Shown: positions 1 to 7,745 of the stretch, piece by piece | Layout of the letters: every line of letters starts with the position of its first letter | Numbering within the stretch: the first letter of the stretch is position 1 | DNA from: an uncultured Chloroflexota bacterium | GTDB lineage: Bacteria; Chloroflexota; Chloroflexia; Chloroflexales; Roseiflexaceae | NCBI GenBank assembly: GCA_937876225.1 | Contig: CALFIC010000069.1 | Span: forward strand, 1-12,827 | Direction: 5' to 3' | Length of the DNA stretch: 12,827 nt | The notes under the pieces: generated by a model | Seen by the model: only the letters and a program-made list of their open reading frames with translations | What the model was told of the DNA's origin: nothing | Databases searched by the model: none | Made by a program: the position numbers and the translations under genes

Positions 1-2454
1 GGGTGTGGTATATGTTTTATTTTTATCATCAACTTTCATGATTGAAATAGTAAGATTCATATCAACGCCATTAAATAATTTACCAGGTCTAACAGCATAG
101 TTACTATGCCAAACCGTATATGACAAGTATAACTTTTGCAAAGAATTCATTCCGTCAGTAGAAATTGATGCAATGGGAACGATATAACCAATATACGAAT
201 TCGACTTGAATAATTTCGTGCATCGTTCAATCACAAACGCATATAAATTAGCACTTTTTTCTGTCTGATATGACAGAACTTGATAATCATTACGTACCTT
301 AGGGTAACCCACATACGGTGGATTGCCTACAATCACATCAAAGCCACCACGCTCCTCCACAATCGTATAGAACTCGCTACACCAGTGGAACGGTTCGTGA
401 CTGGTCTTCCACGCCGCCAGCGCCGGCGCGTTATTCACATCGACACGGTATTCATCCGCCAAGCGCAAATCTAGTACATGTGCGGTCGCAGCTAACTCCT
501 GTGTCAGTGCCTGTTTATCGGCATAGGCCGCCCCATAATTTGCCTGCTGCTCGCGATAGCGTGCCGCCGCTTTGGCCAGCGTTTTGAGTCGGTCAGTCAA
601 CGCCGCCTGCGTGCCATCGAGGTCGAATCGGTTGGACTGCACCGCATCAGTCAGCCGCGCATAGCCCACCAACGTGTTGCCCGCCCGGATGTTGAAGTCG
701 ATATCGGGCAGTGGTTCGAGCTGTTGCAACTCGCTAATCTGCGCCGTCAGCTTAAGGAACAAGCGTAGTTTACAGATTTCGACCGCTTCTTCCATGATGT
801 CGACGCCGTACAAGTTGTTGATCATGATGCGCTTGAGCACCGTATAGGCCTGGCTTTTGTGGGTACTGATATCGTTCAACACCGTGGCCACTGCCTCTGC
901 GTGGGCTACGAGCTGACCATCGACCCGCAACACCGCCATGCGGTCGAGACAGGCATCATAGATGGGTTTGAGGATGTTGAGGGCCGCAAACAAAAACGCC
1001 CCCGAGCCCACCGTCGGGTCGAGCACACTCAGCGTCTGCAAGCGCTGCCACAGCGTCATCACTTGGCCAATCTCGGCCCGAGCAATCACATCTTGCAAAA
1101 ACTGGCGCACATCGAGGTTGTCGGTAATCAGTTGATTGCTACTGCGGATTTCGCCAGCCCGCATACGCTCAATCAGTTGCTCCGCCCGTTGTCGGCGCAC
1201 CACAGTTTCACGCCAGATCTCGGTTGGCAGTTTGTAAGCCTCATCGGCGGGCGTATTCCAACCACCTCGTTTGCCCACATCCGTGATACCGGCAGCGATT
1301 GCTGGCGGCAAGGGCAACTCGAGGCCCTGGCGCACCGCCGCAAAGATATAGCGCTCGGGGTCATCGGCCAGCAATTGCCAATCGGCGTCGGTCGCGACGA
1401 TGTCCAGCAAAAAGGGCACAATCGTGCTCCGGCAGATATATTCGGTGATGTCTTCTTTGGTGTAATAGGCCCCCATTTGGCGTTGGTTGATATATTTTTC
1501 AAAAATATAGCCCAGCACATCGGGGTTGATTTCGTTGCTATTGGCGTTGAGCGGGCGATCGTCGAGGTGCCACGTCCAGCCATCAAAAAAGGTGAAAATC
1601 TTTTGGAATGCCTCATCGGCAATCATAATGGTTTGGCCGTGCAGTTGTTCGATTTGGTGCTGATTAAAAATACCCCCGTTGAGGTAGGGCACATCACCGA
1701 GTTTGGCTTTGGATTCCGTAGCCCGTTCGGAGGGCTTTTTGGCGAAACCCTCAAAAAAGAGTGGGCACAAAAACTCTTGGTAATAGTTCTGTGGGTGTTT
1801 TTCGAGGTTGCTTTTGAGGTAATCGACGTCATTGGCGACGAATTGCTTTTTTTGCAAAAAGTAGATAAACATCAAGCGGTTGAGCATCACCGACGCATAC
1901 CAGCGTTGCATCTGTTCATCGGGGATACCATCGATGAAGCTCATAAACACGTCGTGCTGTTTTTTGAATTCATCATAAAACTTCTTGGTAACCCGCTCGA
2001 CTTCGGCCAAGGGATTGAGCATCTGCAACACGTCGACTAGGGTCAACTGCTCTTCTTGGTCGAGGCCGAATTCCATGCGTGCCAAAAAGGTTGCCAATAG
2101 TTGGCGTTCATTCGGTTCATTAAATTCACGGAGACTACGCTTACGTTGCGAATCTCGCGTGCTGAACTGCCAGATGCGTTGAACACCACAATCAAAAATC
2201 AATACTTTGTTTGGGCATTGTACATAAATAGCTTGCTCGATACGCGTCCGTGCTGCTTTGTCAGGCATTTGATCGACTTCGGCACGCAGTACCAGATACC
2301 CTCGTTTTTGCGCAATAGGAAGAAGCGCCAGCAACCCAGTGGGGGTACTAATTTGCAGGGGTTGGGCATGATCCCAGCCTAATCCCACAAAAAGGGATCG
2401 GAGGGCATCATGCTTCATACTAGTCAGATATGACGTAATTTGACTTAACTTCAT
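1..2454 (-). CDS. N6-adenine DNA methyltransferase, Eco57I/PglX-like (3' end beyond window)
   Basis: The frame is open from the ATG at 2454 to base 1 without a stop, giving 818 residues; the C terminus is missing. Visible N6-adenine methyltransferase motifs are G-A-Y-Y-T at residues 328-332, the SAM-binding motif I D-P-T-V-G-S-G-A-F at 479-487, an acidic motif N-L-Y-G-V-D ending at D552, and the catalytic N-P-P-Y at 711-714. This order (motif I before IV) fits the gamma class, which methylates adenine N6 in duplex DNA. Residues 1-250 form a leading domain in which I see no clear PD-(D/E)XK nuclease signature. The start overlaps the upstream helicase stop in ATGA, and an AAGGAAG ribosome site lies 6 bases before it. 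From its partner it is probably the modification arm of a restriction or DISARM-like system. A single-chain IIG enzyme is less likely. GC content falls sharply just after N-P-P-Y. Confidence 0.88.
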   Translation of the reverse strand, partial: MKLSQITSYLTSMKHDALRSLFVGLGWDHAQPLQISTPTGLLALLPIAQKRGYLVLRAEVDQMPDKAARTRIEQAIYVQCPNKVLIFDCGVQRIWQFSTRDSQRKRSLREFNEPNERQLLATFLARMEFGLDQEEQLTLVDVLQMLNPLAEVERVTKKFYDEFKKQHDVFMSFIDGIPDEQMQRWYASVMLNRLMFIYFLQKKQFVANDVDYLKSNLEKHPQNYYQEFLCPLFFEGFAKKPSERATESKAKLGDVPYLNGGIFNQHQIEQLHGQTIMIADEAFQKIFTFFDGWTWHLDDRPLNANSNEINPDVLGYIFEKYINQRQMGAYYTKEDITEYICRSTIVPFLLDIVATDADWQLLADDPERYIFAAVRQGLELPLPPAIAAGITDVGKRGGWNTPADEAYKLPTEIWRETVVRRQRAEQLIERMRAGEIRSSNQLITDNLDVRQFLQDVIARAEIGQVMTLWQRLQTLSVLDPTVGSGAFLFAALNILKPIYDACLDRMAVLRVDGQLVAHAEAVATVLNDISTHKSQAYTVLKRIMINNLYGVDIMEEAVEICKLRLFLKLTAQISELQQLEPLPDIDFNIRAGNTLVGYARLTDAVQSNRFDLDGTQAALTDRLKTLAKAAARYREQQANYGAAYADKQALTQELAATAHVLDLRLADEYRVDVNNAPALAAWKTSHEPFHWCSEFYTIVEERGGFDVIVGNPPYVGYPKVRNDYQVLSYQTEKSANLYAFVIERCTKLFKSNSYIGYIVPIASISTDGMNSLQKLYLSYTVWHSNYAVRPGKLFNGVDMNLTISIMKVDDKNKTYTTP

Positions 2455-5400
2455 TGGGCGCTTCCTTCTACCAATCCAAGGCTACAGACAATACTCGCAA
2501 TATCCTCGGCATCAGCATCGGTGTGATTAGCAATAAACAACAGATTATCGCGCTGAAGCGACATCACACGATCAGCAATATCGCCAATTTTGGTATCTTT
2601 GTTACGCAATAAGCGATTGAGCGTATCCGTTGCACGTTCGGTAAACGGGGTATTGACCATCCGTTCAACTACTCGTTCAAGTTCGTAATCACGAAAAAGC
2701 GTCACCGATAGTTTTTTGACATGGTCAAGGAGCCGATTATAGGTACGATAGCGCGCACTATTGACTGGACCAATCCCCACTTCTTGGGCACGGTATTCTT
2801 CACTAACTCGCTCAAGGATACCAGCAACCAACGCATCGTGTGTCGGATGGAGCTCCATGCGAGGAGTATCACTTCGACAAGCAGCCAAATCAATCACCCG
2901 CTTGGCCGATTGCGACACGATATCACCCGCTAGATTTACATAGTTCAAGGCACTCAAGCCGCTCTTGGTACGCACAAAACTCAATACCCCTTGTGGTTCA
3001 CCAACCCCAATCTCATGCGTTTTGGCCGAACGAATTTGGGCAGGCAGCTGAGCGATTTGTTTTTCAAGATGCGGATTTGCCTGAATCGCATTGGCCCAAA
3101 TCTGATAACAATAAGAAGCCATATCAACATCATTATCAGTTTCTTCATAAATCGAGGTGTGTTCGGTATAAACGTCGTTGATGATTTGATCATTCGCGAT
3201 ATCTTCGAGGAATTGTTCATCACCACCAATAATTTCATTATTTGAGCGCAAACGGTCGGCAATACGTCGGCGCAATTTCAGCACTGCTTCAACGCCATCG
3301 GTCGGCAAGAATGAATAACACAAAATCTCATGTGCTTGTTGACCGATACGGTCTACTCGACCAGCCCGTTGCACCAATCTGATAATCGCCCACGGCAAAT
3401 CAAAATTAACCACGATATGCGCATCTTGCAGATTTTGACCTTCAGACAGCACGTCTGTCGCCACAATCACCCGCAATTCATTCGCAGGCTCAATTGTTTT
3501 ACGCCGTGACAACGGACTAAAGCGGTCTGCCAATTCAGCCGGGTTGTCAGAATGCCCAGTGACTTCGGCTATCTGTGGGATTTGCCGTTTTTGGAGTTCT
3601 CTCACCAAATAATGGGCTGTATCAGCAAATTGCGTAAAGACCAATACTTTTTGATGCGCATGGGTCGTCGTCAATAAATACTCGAGTGCATTCAGTTTTT
3701 CATCGGTTTGGGCATCCCACGCACCAACCATATTAATGATTGATTGCAGGTCAGTATTATCCTTTTGGAGTGCATCACGCAAGCCTGGCGCAAATAACGT
3801 CGGACGCAACCAACGCACATTGGCATTTGCAATTATTTCGTAGAGTTTTTGAGCTGATTCCGACAATATAGCCGCGGGGTCTTCTTCTGGACCACCATAC
3901 AAAAAGTCTTCGTCATTAATAACCGCATCAAATTCTGCCGCATCAAATTGCCCAATTGGAATATTGTTGTTGGTATCAAGGGCATAAATCAACATCGCAT
4001 TACGCATGATATGGCGTTGTAACGACTGCAAGAATACTTTGCCACTGCTTTCGAGGCGTTTGAAAAAGCTCGAGCGCGCAAAACCTTTGAGGCGCACACC
4101 AGCTCGGCCCAAATCGTCCACAATATGCTTTTCTTCAGTCGTGAGCACCACATTGGTGGCAATATACCCTTTGAGTCCGTACCGTGGTAACTGCAATTGC
4201 CCAATGATGTCAATCACCGTATCACTAAATAACCGGTGATATTGATCACCTTCATTCACCGTAAACCGTGCTGTTTTGGGCAACCGGGTAGGGAAGTAGC
4301 TCCGTTCACCGTTCCCAAATGTCAGGTAGGATTGTTGTTTGTCCTCATCAAATTTGGCGTAGTTCTTTTTGATGAAACTGCGGGTACGCCGCACCATAAA
4401 TAAGCGGAGCAGGTCGCGCCAATCCTCAGGGAAGTGGCTATGTGCGAATGCTTTCAACGTATCCGGGCGTGCTTGCGTCAAAATTCTGTCACGATACTCA
4501 ACAGGCGCTTCACGGAGCCAGCGCTCGGGGCGTACCGGTAATCGTGTATCTATATCAAGAAAAAGGCGTAATTGGGTGGCAATGTCGGCTGCCGAAATAT
4601 TGTATGGTGTCGCCGAGAGCAAAATCACTTTTGCATCTTGTTCGGCAATATAATCACGCACATATTGGAATGATTTACTCTCGGGATTGCGCAAATTATG
4701 TGATTCATCAACAATTATTAAGCGAAAGCGCCGCGATTCGTTTTTTAGTTTATCGGCCATAGAAATCGAGCGTACTTCGGCATTCAAATCATATTTATTG
4801 ACATAGTCATTTTTCCACATCGGCACAAGGTTTTTTGGACAAAGAATCAGCGTTCGTACATCATAGAGTTCTTCAAAAATTCGCACCAAGGCGGTGGCCA
4901 TCATCGATTTGCCCAACCCTACCACATCACCCAACAATGCTCCACCCCGCGTATCGATATGGCGGGCGGCTAGTTGTACCGCAGCCACTTGAAAATCAAG
5001 CAAATCACGGCGAATGTCCGTGGGAATACGATACCCACTTCCTGAAATCACATCTTGCGACATGTGATAAACCATTTTGAGGTATATCTCATAGGGAGTA
5101 ACTTTGCGCACCCACCCTTCGTCGATCATTTTGATCAAATCATTACTGATGTCGACACAACTACGGTGATCCCACAAATTGTTATACCAGCCTTGTAAGT
5201 GCGTGACATTTTGTTGATCGGGGTTATCTACGGTCAGTTCGCCTTGACCACGCAACCCAGCCGCGGTGAGATTACTACTGCCGATAAAGGCAATATTGGC
5301 ATATGGTGATTGGCGATTTTGATCATAAGTAAGATAGAGTTTGGCGTGAAGCTGATGATTAGTATAGAGTTTGACGACGACACGCTGTGCCTGCAAATCA

Positions 5401-5765
5401 TCACGGAGTTGAAGTAACGTGGCTTCATCGCTTGGATTCGGAGTACGAAAGCTAAATTGATCAGCAAAAAGTTCCAAGGCGGCCTTTTTGCGTTCATTGA
5501 TTTGTAGATTGGTTACTTCTTTGTTAGCACTACTGCGCAATGATTGCCGCACGCTAACATGCGGTGCATTCGACATGCCTACGATGATGCGGAGCTGGCT
5601 TGATTCACCACCCTGATAGTGGGCGATTTTGGGTGCAATATCGGTATAGCCATGCAGGTTGAAATATCCCACACAGACATCAGCATGCGATGAGCTCGCA
5701 AGTGCGTTAACCAACCGTGATAAAAACAGCGTATTTTCTTGCATATTGTCATAGATGTTGGGCAT
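2451..5765 (-). CDS. Phospholipase D-like nuclease fused to SNF2-family helicase
   Basis: This is a 1104-residue cytoplasmic protein. The N-terminal third is a PLD-type domain with H140-x-K142 followed by G-S-S-N-L-T at 162-167. That is one HKD half-site, so family knowledge suggests a dimeric active site cutting phosphodiesters. A superfamily 2 helicase follows: Walker A G-D-V-V-G-L-G-K-S at 279-287, D-E-S-H at 353-356, S-A-T-P at 384-387. The C-terminal helicase lobe begins near 706, with motif V from D771 and motif VI Q-R-A-G-R-V-D-R-I-G-Q at 799-809. Residues from about 850 to 1104 are unrecognised. The start at 5765 has AAGGTG 4 bases upstream. The gene runs directly into the methyltransferase, sharing ATGA. 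The likely role is ATP-driven translocation on DNA with nuclease attack on unmodified invaders. In canonical DISARM, PLD (DrmC) and SNF2 (DrmD) are separate proteins, so this fusion is a different arrangement. Confidence 0.9.
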   Translation of the reverse strand: MPNIYDNMQENTLFLSRLVNALASSSHADVCVGYFNLHGYTDIAPKIAHYQGGESSQLRIIVGMSNAPHVSVRQSLRSSANKEVTNLQINERKKAALELFADQFSFRTPNPSDEATLLQLRDDLQAQRVVVKLYTNHQLHAKLYLTYDQNRQSPYANIAFIGSSNLTAAGLRGQGELTVDNPDQQNVTHLQGWYNNLWDHRSCVDISNDLIKMIDEGWVRKVTPYEIYLKMVYHMSQDVISGSGYRIPTDIRRDLLDFQVAAVQLAARHIDTRGGALLGDVVGLGKSMMATALVRIFEELYDVRTLILCPKNLVPMWKNDYVNKYDLNAEVRSISMADKLKNESRRFRLIIVDESHNLRNPESKSFQYVRDYIAEQDAKVILLSATPYNISAADIATQLRLFLDIDTRLPVRPERWLREAPVEYRDRILTQARPDTLKAFAHSHFPEDWRDLLRLFMVRRTRSFIKKNYAKFDEDKQQSYLTFGNGERSYFPTRLPKTARFTVNEGDQYHRLFSDTVIDIIGQLQLPRYGLKGYIATNVVLTTEEKHIVDDLGRAGVRLKGFARSSFFKRLESSGKVFLQSLQRHIMRNAMLIYALDTNNNIPIGQFDAAEFDAVINDEDFLYGGPEEDPAAILSESAQKLYEIIANANVRWLRPTLFAPGLRDALQKDNTDLQSIINMVGAWDAQTDEKLNALEYLLTTTHAHQKVLVFTQFADTAHYLVRELQKRQIPQIAEVTGHSDNPAELADRFSPLSRRKTIEPANELRVIVATDVLSEGQNLQDAHIVVNFDLPWAIIRLVQRAGRVDRIGQQAHEILCYSFLPTDGVEAVLKLRRRIADRLRSNNEIIGGDEQFLEDIANDQIINDVYTEHTSIYEETDNDVDMASYCYQIWANAIQANPHLEKQIAQLPAQIRSAKTHEIGVGEPQGVLSFVRTKSGLSALNYVNLAGDIVSQSAKRVIDLAACRSDTPRMELHPTHDALVAGILERVSEEYRAQEVGIGPVNSARYRTYNRLLDHVKKLSVTLFRDYELERVVERMVNTPFTERATDTLNRLLRNKDTKIGDIADRVMSLQRDNLLFIANHTDADAEDIASIVCSLGLVEGSAQ
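2461..2467 (-). promoter_or_regulatory. Ribosome binding site of the methyltransferase gene
   Basis: On the minus strand this reads AAGGAAG, 6 bases before the ATG at 2454, and lies inside the last codons of the helicase gene. Together with the ATGA overlap it fixes the methyltransferase start and indicates that translation of the two genes is coupled. Confidence 0.65.
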
Positions 5766-5800
5766 AGTTCACCTTTTCGTTCTTCGTTGTAAGTTCCTTC

Positions 5801-5830
5801 ATTCTACCTCTATTTACGTTCAACGTACAA
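5801..5830 (-). promoter_or_regulatory. Candidate promoter of the helicase-methyltransferase operon
   Basis: On the minus strand TTGTAC (5825-5830) and TAGAAT (5801-5806) are separated by 18 bases. This would start transcription about 30 bases before the helicase ATG at 5765. The -10 has five of six consensus bases; the -35 is weak. It is the best pair I find in the 149-base gap 5766-5914, but other weak matches exist there (for example a TTGAGT / TATACG pair further upstream). Confidence 0.3.
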
Positions 5831-5914
5831 TAACAATACCACCACCTATTCACGGCAGTGTGATGCGTATATTCACAGTAGATTGACCCACTCAAGTGGC
5901 AATTCCCCCCTCAA

Positions 5915-6640
5915 TCACACAAACGCCCGGGTCGCCACCACATAGCCAGCCAGTACGGCTTTGATGCGTTCTTTGATGACGTGTTCGCGGTAATGGAGCT
6001 CCCACAGGTTGTTGCGGGTATAGCGCATCTGGAATGGTTCAGGCAGGTGGCCGAGCACTTCGCTCACCACGATGCGGGTGGTGGGGGTTTGCGGGTGGGG
6101 TTGGTGGGTGGACGCTTTGTAGTCGTCAGCGCTGAGTAGGGCCACATCGATGGCAAACTGGTCGGCGATAGCGAGGAGCACGCCCTTCATATGTTTGGCA
6201 CGGCCACCTTCAAAGCGGCGCCCGGCGTATTCGACCCAATAGCGGTGCTGGGCATAGCCATACTGGAGCGCCTGGTCGCTGGTGGTCGCAAACAGCTGTG
6301 CGTCATCGGCTTGGTCGTCATCCTCACTAGCGGGCGGCTCGTCATCGAGCATACCAAACATGGTCTGCACCACCGTTTGGTCGAATAACGTGGCTTGTTT
6401 GGGGACAATCGCCCAGTGAGTGGTGGGCAGCGGCGAGGGCGGCGGAGGAATCAGCAGCAGTGCTGGGGGCGCTGGCACCACAAACAACTCGCGCACGGTG
6501 CGGATGCTGCGGGTGGTCGGCCGCACATCATCTCCACAATCTTCGCGGTAGGTATGCCGATAGCCATACCCCTGCGGGATACAATTCCCGATGACGACAT
6601 CGAGGCGTGAAAAGTACACGCCACACTGATTGCATTGCAT
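5915..6640 (-). CDS. Hypothetical protein with Cys-rich N terminus and proline-rich linker
   Basis: I do not recognise this 241-residue protein. It opens with C3-x-x-C6, followed by C20 and C35 in a short segment, which could bind zinc as a small ribbon. Residues 54-75 are rich in proline and hydrophobic residues, about 99-115 are strongly acidic, and about 120-241 look like a folded alpha/beta domain with no motif I can name. No signal peptide or membrane segment is seen. The start at 6640 is supported by AAGGAG 4 bases upstream. The gene lies between the DUF4230-like gene and the helicase operon on the same strand, separated by a hairpin upstream and a 149-base gap downstream, so it is probably its own unit. 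It is markedly GC-rich (63% by hand count over 6001-6120, about 75% over 6421-6480) compared with its neighbours. A regulatory or adaptor role is only a guess. Confidence 0.7.
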   Translation of the reverse strand: MQCNQCGVYFSRLDVVIGNCIPQGYGYRHTYREDCGDDVRPTTRSIRTVRELFVVPAPPALLLIPPPPSPLPTTHWAIVPKQATLFDQTVVQTMFGMLDDEPPASEDDDQADDAQLFATTSDQALQYGYAQHRYWVEYAGRRFEGGRAKHMKGVLLAIADQFAIDVALLSADDYKASTHQPHPQTPTTRIVVSEVLGHLPEPFQMRYTRNNLWELHYREHVIKERIKAVLAGYVVATRAFV

Positions 6641-6746
6641 AACACTCCTTGATTGCTGATGCGAGGGAATCTACGTATTTTGTACTGGAGATTGGGGTGA
6701 TTGCTATACTCGTTGGGGTCATAACGCTTAGTTTCAATAATACAGA

Positions 6747-6779
6747 ACCCCCTCCTTGAAATCTGTTCAAAGAGGGGGT
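6747..6779 (-). terminator. Hairpin terminator after the DUF4230-like gene
   Basis: Arms 6747-6760 and 6766-6779 pair over 14 positions with a single C-A mismatch (6755/6771) around the loop ATCTG. It starts 17 bases beyond the stop codon at 6796-6798. No clear U-run follows on the minus strand, so termination efficiency is uncertain. A second, smaller stem (TTGCCA / TGGCAA) overlaps the stop codon. Confidence 0.6.
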
Positions 6780-6795
6780 AGTTGTGTTTGCCACG

Positions 6796-7620
6796 CTATG
6801 GCAACACACACGTGCCGGCTGAAACATCAACGACCACACGATTCTCACCAGCAACACCAGACAGCAATGATTCCAACGTCGATTTCGCGTTATCAGCAGT
6901 AGCCTTCATGAAATCGCCATCACATACTTTGTCTAATATTTTCTGCTTCGATAGCTTTATCGTATTTGTTTTGAAGGCATCGTTTTCTTTGAAAAGTTCA
7001 GCCATCAATCCAACCAACTCATTCTTGTCGTCATCTAATACTTCTATGCTCTCTGGCGTAACGTCAACTGTCAGTATTTCGCTGGCTGGAGTATGCACGG
7101 TATAGATTATTTTATCTCCTGATGTTTCGCTGGTAATGTCCGTGGTATCGATGTCTTTGAGATTAACGTTCCCATACACTTTCCCTGAGACACGAAGTGT
7201 GATTGCGCGGCCATCCGACAGATTATTGAAAAAAACATCAGCATTTTGGATACTGCTTTTCAAACTATCCCACCACGTCTTATTATTTTTTGTGAGTGCA
7301 TCCCAATTCTTGCGTGCGTCATTGGGGACAACAAACACCAGATTCTCAACTGACTTATCAGCGGTCACTAGATTTGCACTCGCATGCACCTTGCTGAGAA
7401 TCATCGGCTTGTAGTCTTTTTCCAGCACCGAGGGGTTGACAGACGCTTCTGGTGCTTCACATATAAACCCTGACACAATCATCATATCTAGGTAGGGTAT
7501 CTGCGTATAGCAAGCCGCATACTGCACAACCACGACAACTATAGCGAAATAGAGCGCAAAGCGGATCAATCCCTTCAATGTATCGGTAATGAATTCTATT
7601 GTACCGGTAATAAATCCCAT
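6796..7620 (-). CDS. Membrane-anchored DUF4230-like protein
   Basis: This 274-residue protein has one hydrophobic segment at about residues 18-37, preceded by K16 and R20. The topology is probably a short cytoplasmic N terminus and a large extracytoplasmic domain. The soluble part matches the DUF4230 layout as I recall it: a beta-rich section with G-K-V-Y-G-N-V-N-L near the middle, then I-I-Y-T-V-H-T-P-A-S-E-I-L, then a charged helix leading to K-A-T-A-D-N-A-K and a final short strand. DUF4230 has no established biochemical role. Cysteines at 54, 233 and 271 lie outside the membrane and could form a disulfide. The start at 7620 has AAGGAAG 6 bases upstream. The gene diverges from the DUF4011 helicase gene across a 122- to 125-base gap, so co-regulation is plausible. 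A different membrane-associated family is possible, since the assignment is from memory of sequence pattern. Confidence 0.72.
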   Translation of the reverse strand: MGFITGTIEFITDTLKGLIRFALYFAIVVVVVQYAACYTQIPYLDMMIVSGFICEAPEASVNPSVLEKDYKPMILSKVHASANLVTADKSVENLVFVVPNDARKNWDALTKNNKTWWDSLKSSIQNADVFFNNLSDGRAITLRVSGKVYGNVNLKDIDTTDITSETSGDKIIYTVHTPASEILTVDVTPESIEVLDDDKNELVGLMAELFKENDAFKTNTIKLSKQKILDKVCDGDFMKATADNAKSTLESLLSGVAGENRVVVDVSAGTCVLP

Positions 7621-7658
7621 TCTATGCTTCCTTCTATTTCAACGTTTCAGTTCGCTTG

Positions 7659-7687
7659 ATTATAGCAAGTTTTGACCAAATTCGTAA
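7659..7687 (-). promoter_or_regulatory. Promoter of the DUF4230-like gene (extended -10)
   Basis: On the minus strand TGC-TATAAT (TATAAT at 7659-7664) is a perfect -10 with an extended TGn element. TTACGA lies 17 bases upstream at 7682-7687 as a weak -35. The predicted leader is about 32 bases and contains the ribosome site before 7620. Confidence 0.6.
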
Positions 7688-7691
7688 TACG
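7683..7691. promoter_or_regulatory. Small palindrome CGTAATACG between divergent promoters
   Basis: CGTA-A-TACG is an exact inverted repeat centred on 7687. It overlaps the -35 positions of both divergent promoters, about 26 bases from each -10 centre. It could be an operator for shared control, but at 9 bases it may be chance. Confidence 0.3.
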
Positions 7692-7710
7692 CATAATGGC
7701 ATTTTTACGG

Positions 7711-7716
7711 TATACT
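7711..7716 (+). promoter_or_regulatory. Candidate -10 box of the DUF4011 helicase gene
   Basis: TATACT lies 29 bases before the first ATG. The -35 region 17 bases upstream (TACGCA) is poor, so this promoter is weak or needs an activator. Confidence 0.35.
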
Positions 7717-7734
7717 CATTCCATCCAACACAAT

Positions 7735-7740
7735 AAGGAG
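7735..7740 (+). promoter_or_regulatory. Ribosome binding site that selects the helicase start
   Basis: AAGGAG is followed by two consecutive ATG codons. The first, at 7743, is only 2 bases away. The second, at 7746, is 5 bases away and is better spaced, so 7746 is the preferred start. Confidence 0.6.
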
Positions 7741-7745
7741 AGATG

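Noticed and set aside
1..750. Methyltransferase as a complete single-chain IIG restriction enzyme
   Set aside because: No D-x(n)-E-x-K nuclease signature could be made out in the N-terminal region, and a separate nuclease-helicase partner is coupled to it. The missing C terminus leaves this open but not supported.
859..2040. Long plus-strand open frame of 393 codons
   Set aside because: It lies wholly antisense to the methyltransferase, whose minus frame carries D-P-T-V-G-S-G, G-A-Y-Y-T and N-P-P-Y. The plus frame has no recognisable motif and arises from GC-rich codon use.
6784..6808. Second hairpin (TTGCCA / TGGCAA) as a separate terminator
   Set aside because: It overlaps the stop codon of the DUF4230-like gene and is much weaker than the stem at 6747-6779, so it is not listed separately.
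7672..7697. TTGACC ... CATAAT as the helicase promoter
   Set aside because: The spacing is only 14 bases, too short for a normal sigma-70-type promoter; TATACT at 7711 is better placed.
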